Source: Paramacrobiotus metropolitanus
Lineage: Eukaryota; Tardigrada; Eutardigrada; Parachela; Macrobiotidae
Direction: 5' to 3'
Assembly: GCF_019649055.1 (NCBI RefSeq)
Contig: NW_026570267.1
Span: forward strand, 930,001 to 994,000
Length of the DNA stretch: 64,000 nt
The number at the start of each line of letters is the position of its first letter. Within the stretch, counting starts at the first letter, position 1. This document shows, one piece after another, positions 44,501 through 58,140 of the stretch. The notes under the pieces were generated by a model. It was not told the origin of the DNA, ran no database searches, and was given only the letters and a program-made list of their open reading frames with translations. Made by a program: the position numbers and the translations under genes.

Positions 44501-47500
44501 GCTCGCTGTGGAAAGCATGGCACAGTTGGCCGATTTACGAAAGGTTTGTTTAAGAAGGTTGTTTTTGTTTAGAAAAACGCTTTTCAAGAAGCACGACTTG
44601 AGGGCTATTGCCATTCAAGTGGAACTAAAAATGTCGCTTTTATCAGTGTCGTATTAAACATCGCGTAATTCGTTTATCTTTTATGCTCCCATAGTGATTC
44701 GTCTCAGTCTAACTGGTAAGGCATTTCGTTTCGCAGCTAGATTGAAAAATTAATTTGTGAGACTTGATCCTTGCTCTTGGTACATTTATCAAACTTGGAC
44801 CATGCTTGCCGATCCCTTTAAAACTCAGATTTTGCTGGAGAAAATGGGCAACCTAAATTGACTGGATTTAAGAAAGTTTATTTTGTATGGCCCAGTTTTT
44901 ATCTTGCGATAAACGGATATTGTGATTAGGGATTAGCCAAATCTTCATGTTTAGTGGTGCATCATTTCCTCTGACTCAAAGGTCTTTGTGCCTTATAAAT
45001 TATAATCTGCCGATTTCATCGCTATTTTGCAGGTAATTTTAAAGTAAAGTTTAAATCGTTTTGAAATATGCTGTGAAAAGTTATTAGCTGACTACGATCT
45101 TTGCGTACTTGTGGTAGTTGAAGTACACATGATTAATTAATTTATTTGATCACATATTTTTAACAACGAATTAAATAAAGTGCCTTCTTTTTGTTGCTCT
45201 GCTTTGTACGCTGTTCATAATGTTGTTAATCCATAAAGGATAAGATCAAGTATTTATAGAAGTATTGCAGAGTGTTTCACAGTTGCATATGCGGTAGATT
45301 TTATTGCACGTGTAAATTAAAACAAATTTGCTCAATTCGACATAATTTTAAATTAGTATAGCGCTCGTATTTCACAATTTCACACAGCGTATATCGAGCT
45401 TTGCGGTTATATTTAGTCAGTTAGTGATTTACCGGTGCGTGTCCCGCCGCCGAAATCGTCATTAATAGACTAATAACGCTTATATGAACTATGCCGCACA
45501 TTAGGCTGCGGCGCGTTAATACTGTCATGAACTTGATCAAAGGTGGTGCAACATCTCTCTTGATGGTTTTTTTATTCACGGGGTCATCAGCGGTTAAGAC
45601 AACAAACGGCTACCTAGTGAGATTAATGCTGGGAAAATATCAACTCGATCTCGCACCGTTTCTAAATCATTCTGCGACATTTTTAATAAATGAGTTATCT
45701 TTGCTGATGCATTTGCGCTAATCATGATCTCAAACGTTCTACAAAACGTTTTCAGTTGAGGCAGCAGCTATAGGGCGCATATGTTCGCGGTGACGATTGA
45801 TATATTTCAAGTTACGTTATACGCAGAATCAGTGTTGCCAGTTATGCCGATGTTTGACGTGGTTGTGGTAGCCCGTTTTTTTATTTCTAAGTTGTATAAT
45901 TGCGGTGTTTTTTATTTGAGTAGTATTATTTCTTTTAACAGAACCCTTCATCGCACAGTAGTCGCCGCTGGAACAGCATGTGTAGTTTAAGCAGTAGCAG
46001 CGGAACACAGGAAGAATCCTGTGGATCTTCCACCGACGCGGATTCTGCTATGTCCAGCCAACGATCATCCGACGTGAGTCTGTTTAATTTTTTTATATCA
46101 ACCGTTGCAAAACACCGGTTTTTTGTGCTTGAGATTAAAACGCAATCAGCCTGACGGACTGAATTTGTTGTATATATTACAGCAAAGCCTGATATTCGAG
46201 CATTCCATATTATGTTCCGGAACGCTTGACGCACTAATTCATCATTTTATGCCCAGCGTGGATTATTATCCAGATGTAAGTGGAGATGTTTGCAATAAAA
46301 CACAAACTGTGACTGACATATAGACATATGTTTTTTGTCACGATTTAACGCTTTGGTAACATTTGTAATTTTTTGTTTGGTTTCGCTCTTTGACCACACG
46401 GCACTGGGCTTTACGACTAAATATTTCTAACTGCAACTGCCATGAAAAATGCCGGGGTTGTTTGCGGTAGGGTACGTTAGTGATGTGAATGTTTTATTAT
46501 GAAACTTCACGGGTATTTTATTCATGGTGAAAGGTATAACGAACAAGTCGTAATCGAAACCCAAACACACAGATTGTCCATTTTATCGTTTGTGTAATTT
46601 GGTCTTCATGGAAACTCGACGGCGCTACATAACTCGGATTGCGCGTCGGTGCGCAACCAACATACAAATACAGATGATACATTGCTCTATCTCTTAAAGG
46701 ACAAACCCTTTAAAGCTGCACTTCCGTTGATGGATTACTGGTTCACATATTTATTTTCTTCGCCGTCAAATCTTGCGGTGAAAAATCGTTACCAGCCGCT
46801 GCTTAATGTGGCCACAATCACTCGGAAGTTCACATGTTCGAGCATTATAGTATCACATACACTACCCAACGTTCAACAATGAAAACGCCCCTAAAAGACA
46901 TTTACGCAAAATAATAAATAATTCATTTCATCACAATAAAACATAGTGCCATTTCATCACAATAAAACCTCAAGCGCTGATAATTATCAGTTACCGCCCT
47001 AATGTAATGGTTATGTGAAATACGAGATTGCAAGCTGCTTTTGAATATCAGTGAGCATTTTTACATGGAAGTAAGTTAAAGTTTAATTTTTCGACCCTAC
47101 TAATTGTAAAATGCACCACTCGAAAATTATCGCTTTACACTAAATGCTTAATTTTATTTAGACAATTTCTAAATCTGGAAAGGCTCATATAAACCCTTCT
47201 ATTTTACTAGCGGCAATATTCCCTTGAGCATAATAGGAAACTAATAAGTCTTTTGAATGCAACGCTGCCAGTTGTGCACATCAAATTGTTAGAATGCTGG
47301 TGTTTAAAAACTGTTTGCTTTCATGATTTCTTTACTAAGCGCATCTAATTTACGAAGTTGTCTTTTTTGTGGAACTTGGTTTCCTCTTAACAAAAGGCTG
47401 ATATTTGTTTTTTTTTGCAGCGCACATATGTGTTTGCATTTTTGCTCAGTTCCCGTTTGTTCGTCAAACCGTATCTCCTGCTGGAGCAAGTGGTCCACGC

Positions 47501-49685
47501 CTGTACCGTACATGAGAGTTTGTATCCATCGTCCATCAGCGCCGAAAGCATGCGAACATTTTGCCGGCATATTGTCCGATTATTGGGGTACGTACCACAT
47601 TCTGCCCTTTAGGGCACGGCTCAGCACGTACGTTCGCAATGCACTAAGCAAATTAATTTCCAGTGAATGGACTGACACATTTTCCAACGATTTCCGTGAT
47701 GAGCGGATGATGAAAAGTTTAAAGGATATCACGCATTTCTGCATTACATTTGATCCGGAAACGCGCCGTGATGTTGGACAGATCCTGCAGAATTTATTGG
47801 CCCGTCTGTCGGCATTAGAGAAATACGAGGAGCATTTAATGGAGATTAGCCAAGAAGTGGCCAACCGCATTGCTAGCAGTATTCCCACAACTGATATTTA
47901 TGATTTATGTCCGAATCCGCAACATTTAGCGCATTACTTAACATCCATTGAGCTTGAAAGACTGCGCCATATCGGAGCGGAAGAATTTGTCCAAGCATTT
48001 GCCAAAGATACTTCAGTTGTAGAGGTATTTCTTATGTTAAGAATTCTTGTTAAGAAGCTCTTTCTTGCCTGATAACGGTATGCAATAATTGCGTACTAGT
48101 GTTTTGAACTGGCTTCCGCTGCAATTAAATAGTGCACTTTCAGCTAATTTCGAAGAAGATTGCTAGAAGTGTATGTGCAAACGCAACTCATTACAATTAA
48201 ATGTAGCAAGAATTTTGTGATTCAAAGTATTGGCAAAGCTTTTTAAAAAATATAATTTATACGTGCAGTATTAATTGATTAATTATTATATCGCGCGCCG
48301 TATGGTTAATTACTTGTAATATTCATCTGCATAAGTTTGCTCTGGTGTTAAGAAAGGTAATGATAATTATTTGTTTCCGATGTTTAGACGCCTTTGCGGG
48401 ATTTGAAGCGCACAAGAAATCTGGAAGCATATGTACAGTGGTTCAACAGGTTAAGCTACTTGGTAGCTACGGAGATCTGCATGCAGCTGAAGAAACGCCA
48501 TCGAGTTCGCATAATGGATTACTTTATTGATGTGGCCAAAGAATGTTTTAATCTGGGAAACTTCAACTCTTTAATGGCGATCATTGCCGGTCTCAATATG
48601 AGTCCTGTCAGACGTCTGAAACGCACATGGGCAAAGGTCAACGTTCAGAAATTTGAAGTTCTCGAGCACCAGATGGATCCGAGCGGAAATTTTAATAGTT
48701 ATCGTTCGACGCTGAAAGCTGCGATGTGGCGTTCAGAAGGAGCTTCGACTGAGCGCGAAAAGGTAAGTAAGCCGGAACACCAGGAAATTGGGGTGCTCCG
48801 AACATTCCTTTGCTTTTTTGGCTACAAAGTCCAAATAAAATGTATCAAGTTGTATTGTTTCATTCCAGATCATTGTCCCGTTTTTCTCTCTCCTCGTTAA
48901 AGATCTTTACTTCCTGAACGAAGGATGTGCCAATCGGCTGAAAAGCGGGCACGTAAATTTTGAGGTACCTATATGTACAGTATATACCGGTATCCAGGTT
49001 TTGTATTTCATCAGGTTATATTTGCTGTTTGAAAATTTTGTTATTTATATGCAGTTAGCATGCTTAATATTTTCTTATTTAACAGAAATTCTGGCAACTG
49101 GCAAAGCAGGTCACAGAGTTCCTAACCTGGAAGCAGGCTGTGGTATGTAAAGACTTTAGTTGTATTGCATAGGTGCAAGTATACGAGTACGTATACTAAT
49201 ACATTGTATGATTTTCGGGCGAAAAAATGAGAGCCTTGCGGCCCTTGCAGCCAAATATTATATTATATATGACAAATGGTTGTATGCAGTACCTACTCGT
49301 ATGCCTTGCAAAAACACATTATACAGTAATTCACTTGGAGAAATGTAGTCGTATGGATTTCCTGCTTCACAGTAGAAATTTCTCGCTATCTTAATAAGCA
49401 TGCTAAATGTTGCAGTTTTCCATGGACAAAAATAATCGAGTGGTCCGGTACCTGCTAACCAACCCGGTTTTTTCGGAATCGGCATTGAGTTTAGCGTCAT
49501 TCGAGTGCGAACAACCAGAAAATAATTACGAAAGAGCAAGAAACAAGCAGCTAAAGTAAGTGCCATTACGAGTTTGTCCAGTACTAGAGTTTCGCAAAAC
49601 TTTTCATAATGCAACGTCAGAAATCGGGTACAGCGGATGCTATTTTTGCAGGTCGGAATTGATGGGAACCAAATCAAGTCCCTGA
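38524..49685 (+). CDS. RASGEF1: RASGEF1-family Ras guanine nucleotide exchange factor
   Basis: Fourteen coding exons join in phase to 629 residues: 38524-38685, 39493-39591, 39800-39834, 39919-40006, 44328-44378, 45942-46073, 46183-46275, 47421-47587, 47664-48024, 48388-48762, 48869-48964, 49086-49142, 49416-49555, 49652-49685 (TGA). The N-terminal ~120 residues are disordered plus a coiled coil (LLEAERRRLRALQRDL) not found in the ~470-residue vertebrate proteins. A RasGEF_N domain (GTLDALIHHFMPSVDYYPD, RTYVFAFLLSSRLF) spans about 195-310. The catalytic RasGEF domain (GAEEFVQAF, RNLEAYVQWFNRLSYLVATE, ECFNLGNFNSLMAIIAGLNM, NEGCANRL) runs to the end. Family members exchange GDP for GTP on small Ras/Rap-type GTPases. 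The 4.3-kb intron 4 shows no other gene. Confidence 0.92.
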
Positions 49686-51364
49686 ACGCAATAATCCGAG
49701 ACGCGCTTGCGATGCCTCTCCAGATGTTCTCAGAATGTTTTTGATGACTTCTCTCTGATCTGATTGTGATTTTCTACTATAAAGTGGAATAATATAACTG
49801 CAATGAGATGTTAGTGTCAATATTAGCGTTTTGTCGTATTGTGCACAAACTGTATTTGTGTGTATTGTAGTTGTACGCTGTTGCGTGTGAATCCTTTTTG
49901 TGTATTTTCCGTTCTGATTGGTTTGTTGCCTTTAGTAACTATGCGTTAATCTGACTTAAATACGCACAGAGTTGGCATTTTGGTACAAATCCGGTATATT
50001 AAAAGAATGTGAAAATATTCAAAAGTATTGGAATTTTTTTTGGCTATTTAACGATATACTCGTATATACATATACTGGTACCACACTACTAATGGTTCTT
50101 ACGATTAATAGACGTACATAATCTGTATGCTAACAATAAGCAGAACAAAAAAATTCCAGGGGCGGCATAATTTTTCTAAACAAATCATACCGGCTAAAGA
50201 ATTTCAAAAAACTGATAATAGCATCATGATTCAGGGCAAGTGATGCCACAGTCCACAGTACGATCGGATTTCATTAGGCAGTTTATTTAATCGCACACAT
50301 CCGCTGACTTCCAAATATCCGGAAGGTCATGCACGATCCACATCAGCATAAATCAGACATGGCCGTGCCGTCAACGGTTTTTTGGAGATTCTTTGTGTGG
50401 ATGCAGCAGAGTGACAGTAGTCCAACGGACGCTGAAGAGCGCCCGGATGGTATGCGTCACATGAATTCACTTTGGTGTTAATATACAGGCTGACGGCGAA
50501 GAACCACATATATATATTTTTAGCATCCCAAGCTTTTTGCAGCTTGTTGGCAGGAGAAAAATCTCGTTAACATTCAGTTGTCCGTTAATACATTTTGCAT
50601 GACACAGCAATAAGGAGAAGGTTCTAGTTTTAGCGCTGAACACTTCCCAATCATCGTCGTCGCATATATCGGATGCTGGAGAGAGTGACACTGTCTCATT
50701 AATTTGCGTGTGTAGCTGTGGGCGCTATCTCCACATGTCAATGCCATTCTTCACTATCCGTCGCGATAGAGTGCAATCGTGAAAATACACATCGTATAAA
50801 GCCGTCGGATTCATCAGCCAGCGGCTCAAGCATCTTCCCTTCCGGTCCGTAACATCCCTGTGTACTCCGAACAATTCCGGCCGCGTCTCTCTTCGATCCA
50901 ATCGCAATTGACATTGTATAGCGCGACAATGCACGGTAGCACCATGTGTTGAGTTTTTTCCCCTTGGTATCGGCCAGTATTGATCTTGCGTTTTATCACA
51001 TTCATACGTCCAAGCATTAATCCGTTGCGGAACGCCTTATAAAATTTGGGAGTGTATATGTTTTCCATAATATTTTTGTCCGGATGACGAGTGTTTTATA
51101 ATAATTGTCACGCTCTCAAATGCCGGTTTAATATCTCATTTGATTTTGAATAACCAACCGGTTAACAAACCGCGTTTTGTTTGAGAGTTAATTTCGAAAT
51201 TAATCGTATCCGCCTGCGCACAGCGCTTACGTGCATCCCGGTGTGTGGAAGCTGCTGTGCACACCTGCAAAATGGGCAAAAACGCTCGCACTGATCCTGG
51301 AGCATCGTCACCATATAGTTTTCTGAGACGAGGTTTTCCCTGTTTGTTTCCCAAGACGGACGAA
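49686..51364. other. Intergenic region RASGEF1 to ACP1
   Basis: 1.7 kb. Minus-strand frames at 50467-51068 show some protein-like text in three frames (MENIYTPKFYKAFRN, STQGCYGPEGKMLEPLADES), but no splice chain or family I can recognise. They may be a decayed gene or chance. The ACP1 promoter and 5' UTR should lie in the last few hundred bases. Confidence 0.4.
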
Positions 51365-53764
51365 ATGGCCTCCAATCCTCGATCGGTCTTGTTTGTGTGC
51401 TTAGGTAAGTCGGGGTGCCTCGGTACTACTTCCGGATATTTTAACGTTTATGGAACTGCATCCTTTTTGCATGCATGGCATTTTGGAATGCAACAGCGAA
51501 GATTTTTACCAATGTTGGATGTCGTCTGTAGAAATGAAGGATTCCGAGACCAGCTGCTGCTATTAGTGTAACTTAAGGATTTTGAAATTTCAACAAGATT
51601 GATTTACACACTGGCAGACTTTCGAAAAGCTTGTGCGTAGTTTACGATGTTTACCTTTTTGAAAAATAATCTGCGGAGATTTGGTAGTTTCAGTCATTGT
51701 TCTACACTGCTTTCGCCTAAGGATTTTGATATCTTCTGAATTTCTCGTTACAGTTGCATTGAAAGTAGAAATGTGGAAGATACGCTCTTCACATTCAATA
51801 TTGCATACACCATTTTTAACGGGTTTACTGATAAACCTGAGAAGGAATCAGTGCAGTCATCCGTTTGTTCGCTTTCAAAGCATGCGAGTTAGATTGTCTG
51901 TGCGCTGGCCGATGTACGTAATCTTGCACGATGATTTGAATTCCGTGCACAATCATTTGTTTATTGGGTTTGACCGCTGTGACGTCAGTGCGAAGGAATA
52001 CGTTCGCCTCGGCAGGTCCTGACATAACGTCGCAAAATCCTCATACTATTTTGATGGTCCTATATTTTTAAATTATCTTACCACAAGCCTACAATTAGTA
52101 TTTCGACGTTTGCGGTACCAGAAAGTTTATTTCTGCTGCCAATAAATTAATTAAAGAGTGTGGTCCGTTCATGAAAATCTTACAGGCTTAATACTATTTT
52201 CGCTGTAGCAGTTAGAATATGGTTTATCAGATGGTAATGTGTAATTCAAACTTTTTTGTAGTTACTTAAAATTTCATACTTTTTTGACGCAACAGCAAAA
52301 ACGCAGCAGCAGCGGGCATGAACATTTTGGATTGTGTGGATCACATTAATATATATTAGTTGTTTCCTAATTTCAGGAAACATTTGCCGGTCCCCTATTG
52401 CCGAAGCGGTGTTTCGACAGGTTGCCAAAGAGCGAGGAATATTGGACGATGTAATTTCTCGATAAATCCATTTATAAAATTAATAAACAGTTGAGTAACA
52501 AGATATTACGCTTGTGTTATTTTCTTTAGTGGGTAATCGACAGTGCCGCTACGGCTGATTACCACGTTGGTGAGCCGCCGGATAACAGAGCGGAAGCTTG
52601 TTTGAGGTAAATTACGCGCGTCAGATTGCATGCAGATCATTTTAGCTTGGCTGACTTGCATCAGTGGGAAAATACTTGAGTGATGTCTTGTTTGACATTG
52701 CTTATCTTTCGGCGATCTTTTTGCGACAATTTTCAAGTGGCGTTTTTTTTTCTATTTACAGACGGCATGGCCTATCGTCCACTCATATTGTCAGACAGGT
52801 GAGTCAGCGGAAATTGATGAACGTGTTAGGATCGTCACGCGACCTTTCTGACGCTGGCTAAATATGGCTAAGGAATTCGATACTGGCTAAAGGAATTATT
52901 TAAAAATAAACGTCCCACATAATAAATATTTTTGTATATAGTATTCCAAGTTGTGTTGCACTTGCGAATTTGTTTCCACCGCGTTTGCTCTTTATTGTTA
53001 ATCGAATCAATCATGGCTTCTAAAAATTGAATTACTGTAAATATGCCATACATTAACTGTTTTGTTTAATTTTGTTTCACATAATAATTTAATGCGACTG
53101 TTAAAAGTAAAAGTAGTAATCGAATCTTTTCTATGCAGCGTAATGTTTTAAAATTTTTTCTAGCTCACCCCCGAAGATTTCCAAAATTTTGCCTACATAA
53201 TGGGAATGGACCATACGAATCTCAAGTAAGCAGATTAATTATCTGTGCTTGATATGATACGGTTTGAAATGCCTTGCGTTTTCGCGCATCACATTGTCCG
53301 CATTCCGCAAAAACGTTGGAAACAGAAATACCTTGTGCTGCAACTGCAAGTAATTGACTTCGTATGAAACTTGCAGAAATATCAAGCGGTACGCTCCCAA
53401 AAATCTCCTTTCTCGATTGGACCTGCTGGGGCAATATGATCCACAACATGAACTGATTATTGAGGATCCATATTACGTAAGTAGTACTAAGTACCGTGAA
53501 ATCTTGCTTAGCCATGCGTACTGTACAGTGCGATGATAAATGCCAGTGATCGCATGGCGACCTTTAAGTTAATAAAGGTGAACCGCAGAAAATCAGCAAA
53601 GCTACGAAATTAAAAGAGTTTATTCAGTAATCGACATCATTGTTTTTTTACAGGGTGGGGATGCCGAATTTGACATTGTTTACGAGCAATGTCTTCGGAG
53701 TTGTCGGGGTTTCCTTGATAATGTCGAGAAGGAGCTTCAGAAAAGCACGAGCAAACGGCACTGA
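51365..53764 (+). CDS. ACP1: Low-molecular-weight protein tyrosine phosphatase
   Basis: Seven exons join in phase to 166 residues: 51365-51404, 52377-52450, 52530-52606, 52762-52798, 53164-53225, 53377-53476, 53654-53764 (TGA). The P-loop VCLGNICRSPIAEAVF holds the nucleophile Cys and the phosphate-binding Arg of the C(X)5R motif. It is split between exons 1 and 2. WVIDSAATADYHVGEPPD and RHGLSSTHIVRQ match the family core. The general-acid Asp and Tyr pair are in IIEDPYY near the C-terminus. Length is near the family's ~158. The enzyme is cytosolic and removes phosphate from phosphotyrosine proteins. The same frame is open upstream to an ATG at 51245, allowing a 40-residue N-terminal extension, but the start at 51365 gives the family-standard N-terminus. 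Confidence 0.95.
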
Positions 53765-54548
53765 ATTCCTGTGATTGTAGTTTAGAAGTGGAAAATCAGA
53801 ATAGCAGCAATAATTATCTATATCCTTTTGTAGCTGTGTGTCATGATAAGGTCATAATTGTCTGTCTGCCCCAGAAAAAATTGTCTTTTGATCTTATTCA
53901 TTGCGGGCGTGGCTTTTTATAACTGCACCAAACTGAAACAATAAGAACGAAACAGACAATGTTGGAAGCCGTTTCGATCTGCACGATTTCGGTTTTCTTA
54001 CAGTGCAGTACGAGTTTTGTTTATTTCTCGATTGTTTAGGGTGATCTTTATTGTCATATATTATGATATACAAAACCGTCCCTCGTATTAGTAACTCGAA
54101 GCCAGTACTGTAACTCCGAACACGTGTATTCATTTCATCTTCAGTTTATCTCTCTTTTTAACAGGCAGCCACTGTATTTTTACTTAACTATCTGCATCGA
54201 AGCATCCAAACAAAGGAAACAAATAAAACGGTAAAAGGGCACTGAAATAAGTGCGGCGACAGTCTTCTAAAGATTAATTGTAAATTAATTAAGAAGGACC
54301 CCGGATTCCATAAAGCAAGGTATCGATCAGATTCGCACTAAATGTGCAGCAAAACAAGTCGACGATTTTGGCTTTCTTTCCAATAATAATTGATGCATAC
54401 AGTGCTTAGACGATAGTTATAAGCATTGCTCCATTTTTTTTGCGGTTGTGGCGCAACCAAAATAAATATGTTATAAAAAGATTCCTTTGGTCAAAGCGAT
54501 CACGAATAACAAAATGAGAAACGTCCTGTCAGGGTTGGGGAAGGAAAG
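53765..54548. other. Intergenic region ACP1 to ANKRD16 (convergent)
   Basis: 0.8 kb between two convergent genes, so it should contain both 3' UTRs. One AATAAA lies at about 54215 on the + strand. No other feature is seen. Confidence 0.5.
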
Positions 54549-56793
54549 TCAGTGACTTTCTAAAAGCTGAGCAATATCCGGATGACCGGCAAGATTAGCA
54601 TCCATCTGCGGGGTGTTGCCCGACGCGTCGCACGCTTTTGGATTGTAGCCGCATTCTTCCAACAAAAAACGAACTATGGTGCTGTGACCATGAAGAGCTG
54701 AAACGTAAAGAATACCCAGTTTAATTGAAGCGTATCACTAATTCGAAGTGCATCTCGCGCGCGTGTAGCGACGAAAACTGGACAACGTATTGTTACGCTA
54801 CAACAAAAAGCTTTCTTCTTCATTATGTTGATATGGAGGCGTCTTCATAACGCAATTTGTCAACTTCTACTAACACTCGTACTGATTCTACATCTAGCTG
54901 GACAGGCGGTCTGAGTGCGTTTCGCTAACAGCAGATCCAAAAAAGTAAACAACAATAATCATAGAGAAGCAAACTAACGCCATTAGCAACGAAGTGATGT
55001 TAAAGTTGCACCTTCAAATTTGGACTGCACAAAATTTGATGACGTTGAATGAACAATAACAACAGAATAACATAACGTTCATGAAAACTCTGTCAAAATC
55101 ATTTTAAACTTATTCAACCTGGCTGCACGTGTAGTGCACGAATGAAGCACGCCTGACATTGACACAACCTTCTGGCATAAAAACACATAGAATCACGCGC
55201 GGACTGTAACAGGCGCGAAACTATTGAAGGTTCAACCTCGTCGTCGATCACTATTAACGAAGAATGTGCACGCGCACAACACGCAAAACTCAACCTCATT
55301 TCCTAATGCAGGATGATATGCATAAATGGCCAGTCACTGGCAGAAAAAGTTGCAAACAAAATACAACTGGAGATCATGAGATAAATACATAATTACAATC
55401 ACAAGGTAAAGACCATTCTAAAGATTACCATGACCATAAATTAATTCATTTTAAGGCCTTACCGGCAGTATGCAACGGACTTCGGCCATTGTTGCTGACG
55501 ATAAGGGACGAGTCATTTCCGGCCTTATACAACATTTTCACGATCTCCAAGTTGCCTTCTCTGCAAGGCAATATAGCGTGCTTCACATGATGAGATGGCA
55601 TAAAAGACAAGAAAAAAAACTTGTACCTGCACGCCAAGTGGAATGCGTTCCAACCATCTTTATTGCGGAAATTCACATCCGCATCGTGGTGGATCAGATA
55701 GCGCACCAAATCTGGATTGGCTTTCGAACACGCCAGCATGAGCGGTGTCCTGGATAAAACAAACATGCAGATACTGTTAGCAACACAGCCGAGTAGTATT
55801 CGTAGCTAGAATATATTGATGCGCAAATTATTATCGCGCTTCGGCAAATCAGCTGACAGACATTACAGTGTATAATACACGAGTGCGGCATAAACGCAAT
55901 CCATCCAGCTATTACGCAACACTCCCGGGAAATACCGCAATAAATGGAAACACAAACATTGCTAGCGCCGTACATGTGGTGAATGTAGCACGGCACTTCG
56001 GCGAATATTCATGTACCACCACGATTACTCTGTAATTCTAAACATAACGTTTTCGAGTTATTTAGACCTGCATCTGCAGTTTTGCATAATGTCATTTGCT
56101 GCTTCCTTACGAGTAGAAATGAAAAGAAACTCCAAAAGGCCAAGTTATGCCGCAGGTTTTATCTACCGGCTGTGCGCATGAAGTTCTCTGATTAGCTCGA
56201 GAAAATGAAAACTCTAATGTTCAGAAAACATCACATCGCAATATTGGCAGTCAAAAGGGTAATTTTACCAGTCAACACCCCACTCTTATCTATACATAAA
56301 CATAAGAAACAACGATCAAGTACTATTTCCCATCAAGCGGGCAAATGCAAGGTAGCAAGGGCACCACCGACAACTCGACTTTTTGATTTCTTGCATTTTA
56401 TGGGTATGGTCATTTACTCATCGAACACGCTTACCAGTCAGCTCTCTTCAGTGAGTTCACGCAAACTCCGATAGTTTCAACCAGGAATTCCACACACTCG
56501 CTCTGTCCATTTTCCACAGCCTCATGCAACGGTCGCTTGCCATCCAGATTCCCGATTTCGTAATACAGCGACGGAGCGCCTTTCATCTGGAGCATTTTCA
56601 AAATTCCCACCTGTCCATAGCGGCTAGCGATGACTGCTAGAGATTCCTTCGATGGCTGATTAATGAGCTCCGGCCACGGGATTTGCTTGGTTTCGTTTAG
56701 TTCTTCGATTTCCGTCAGCTTTTCCCACACTTTCCCAACATTCCCGGTCACTACGAAACGAGCCAGCACGCGCATATACGTTTCGGACGCCAT
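54549..56793 (-). CDS. ANKRD16: ANKRD16-like ankyrin repeat protein
   Basis: Four exons join in phase to 242 residues: 56435-56793, 55627-55749, 55463-55560, 54549-54697 (TGA). After a helical N-terminus come ankyrin repeats: GKRPLHEAVENGQSECVEFL, ADWTPLMLACSKANPDLVRY, KDGWNAFHLACREGNLEIVK, GRSPLHTAALHGHSTIVRFL and GNTPQMDANLAGHPDIAQLL. The phrases ADWTPLM and NKDGWNxFH are specific to ANKRD16 as I know it. Vertebrate ANKRD16 is about 360 residues with further repeats, so this protein lacks the C-terminal third. In mouse, ANKRD16 acts with alanyl-tRNA synthetase to limit serine misactivation. Whether that holds here is inference. Confidence 0.85.
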
Positions 56794-58140
56794 TCTTATC
56801 TAAGAACTGTAAAACACGCTTCAATCAAGAACGCAGATCTGAAAAATTTTGAACGCATGGAAGAGTTCCAATGTCGAATGGAAACGTTTCTGAAAAATGC
56901 GATCGCATTAAACTCGTAGACGGAACAAAACAACTCTGCACTGCAGGTTTAAGGTACGTACTGCAGATGCCCTATGAATGGTGTGATGATTTGTCGTGCA
57001 ATATGGTGCGTGAGTCATGCGTTTTCCACGTGCGCAAGTTGTGATATGGCGGGTCGGAAGGATCAAAAGCGAATTCATTTGAACAGCATCAGTACGAGTA
57101 AGTAGTAAGTACTTCTACCGGAAGTCTTGTCTGCAAACGCTGCATGCAGCTTACTTACACTCGCAAAGCCGCTGATTTATAAAAGAAAATTTGGTAAATC
57201 TTGTACGCGCAGGTTTGTTATTCAGGTTTATAATTTTACTGAAACGATCTGCGTTCGTGTTAAGTTGTAAAGGTAAAACGTTGTCAAATGTCTCTTTCGA
57301 CTTGCTTCCGAGGGCATCAAACGAAGTAGACTGGCAGACACACGCCGTGCACATGACGGAATACGGACAACGTATGATATTGTGTCGTTATTCACGGTCA
57401 CCAGAATAAACCGATCCCAGACAGATACAGTATGCTCCACGTGCTCATTTCGTGATCTGGTCCACTACCCGGCAAACCTTTCACTGCAGGTTCGTTACTA
57501 CGTGTAACATGCGCACTATTCGCTAGGAATATTTAACTACAGATACAGCATTTGCATATCGTAACCATTTTCGTCAAACGGAGTGCTGATTGCAATAATT
57601 TGTAAGTAAAAATTACTGTTTGCACAAGTGCGCGTAAACATTTTGCGTAGCAAACAGCGACTTGCCTCAGTTGCCTGCGTATACCGTCGGCCAGCAGTTT
57701 ATGACGGTAACCTCAGAAGAACTAGGATTGTGCTACTTGGGACATCAGAAATGCTGCAAAGCGGTACAACAATCGTTTTGAGATACAATCGTTTTTAACA
57801 CTATACGGTAGTAAACCGGATTTATTAACCTGTCACATGGGAATCAAGTATAAAGAAGTGCAGACTTCTCACAAGTCGGTTACAGAAAACTTAGCGAAAT
57901 GTGCCGGGAAGTTGAACTGCCTGTACAAAGATCCATCCAAAAAAACCGGTAAGACAAACTTAAGATAACCTGGAACCATGGTAATTTAGAAAATGCAGAA
58001 CAATGTTTATCACATAACATCTCACTGAACTATCCAACGTGTCTCATCAAATACTGATAAATATACGTACTGCCATACAAACATTATCACAGGTAAGTAG
58101 GAGGAAACGCAGTCAAAACGAATTTAATCCAAAAGTGGCA
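56794..58140. other. Region between ANKRD16 and PRMT5
   Basis: 1.35 kb between two genes on the - strand. It should hold the ANKRD16 promoter and PRMT5 3' UTR. One small + frame is listed separately. Nothing else is supported. Confidence 0.5.
57837..57968 (+). CDS. Possible 43-residue small ORF or first exon
   Basis: ATG at 57837 opens a protein-like frame (MGIKYKEVQTSHKSVTENLA then KCAGKLNCLYKDPSKKTG) ending at TAA 57966. A good donor, ACCG|GTAAGA, lies at 57949, so it may be the first exon of a spliced gene, but I found no following exon before PRMT5. I do not recognise the family. It could be chance. Confidence 0.25.
   Translation: MGIKYKEVQTSHKSVTENLAKCAGKLNCLYKDPSKKTGKTNLR

Noticed and set aside
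46920-46975. Two copies of CATTTCATCACAATAAAAC
   Set aside because: A single 27-bp tandem duplication in an intron, without further structure.
50467-51068. A minus-strand gene between RASGEF1 and ACP1
   Set aside because: Protein-like fragments occur in three different frames, but I could not connect them by splice sites or match any family. Left as an unassigned region.
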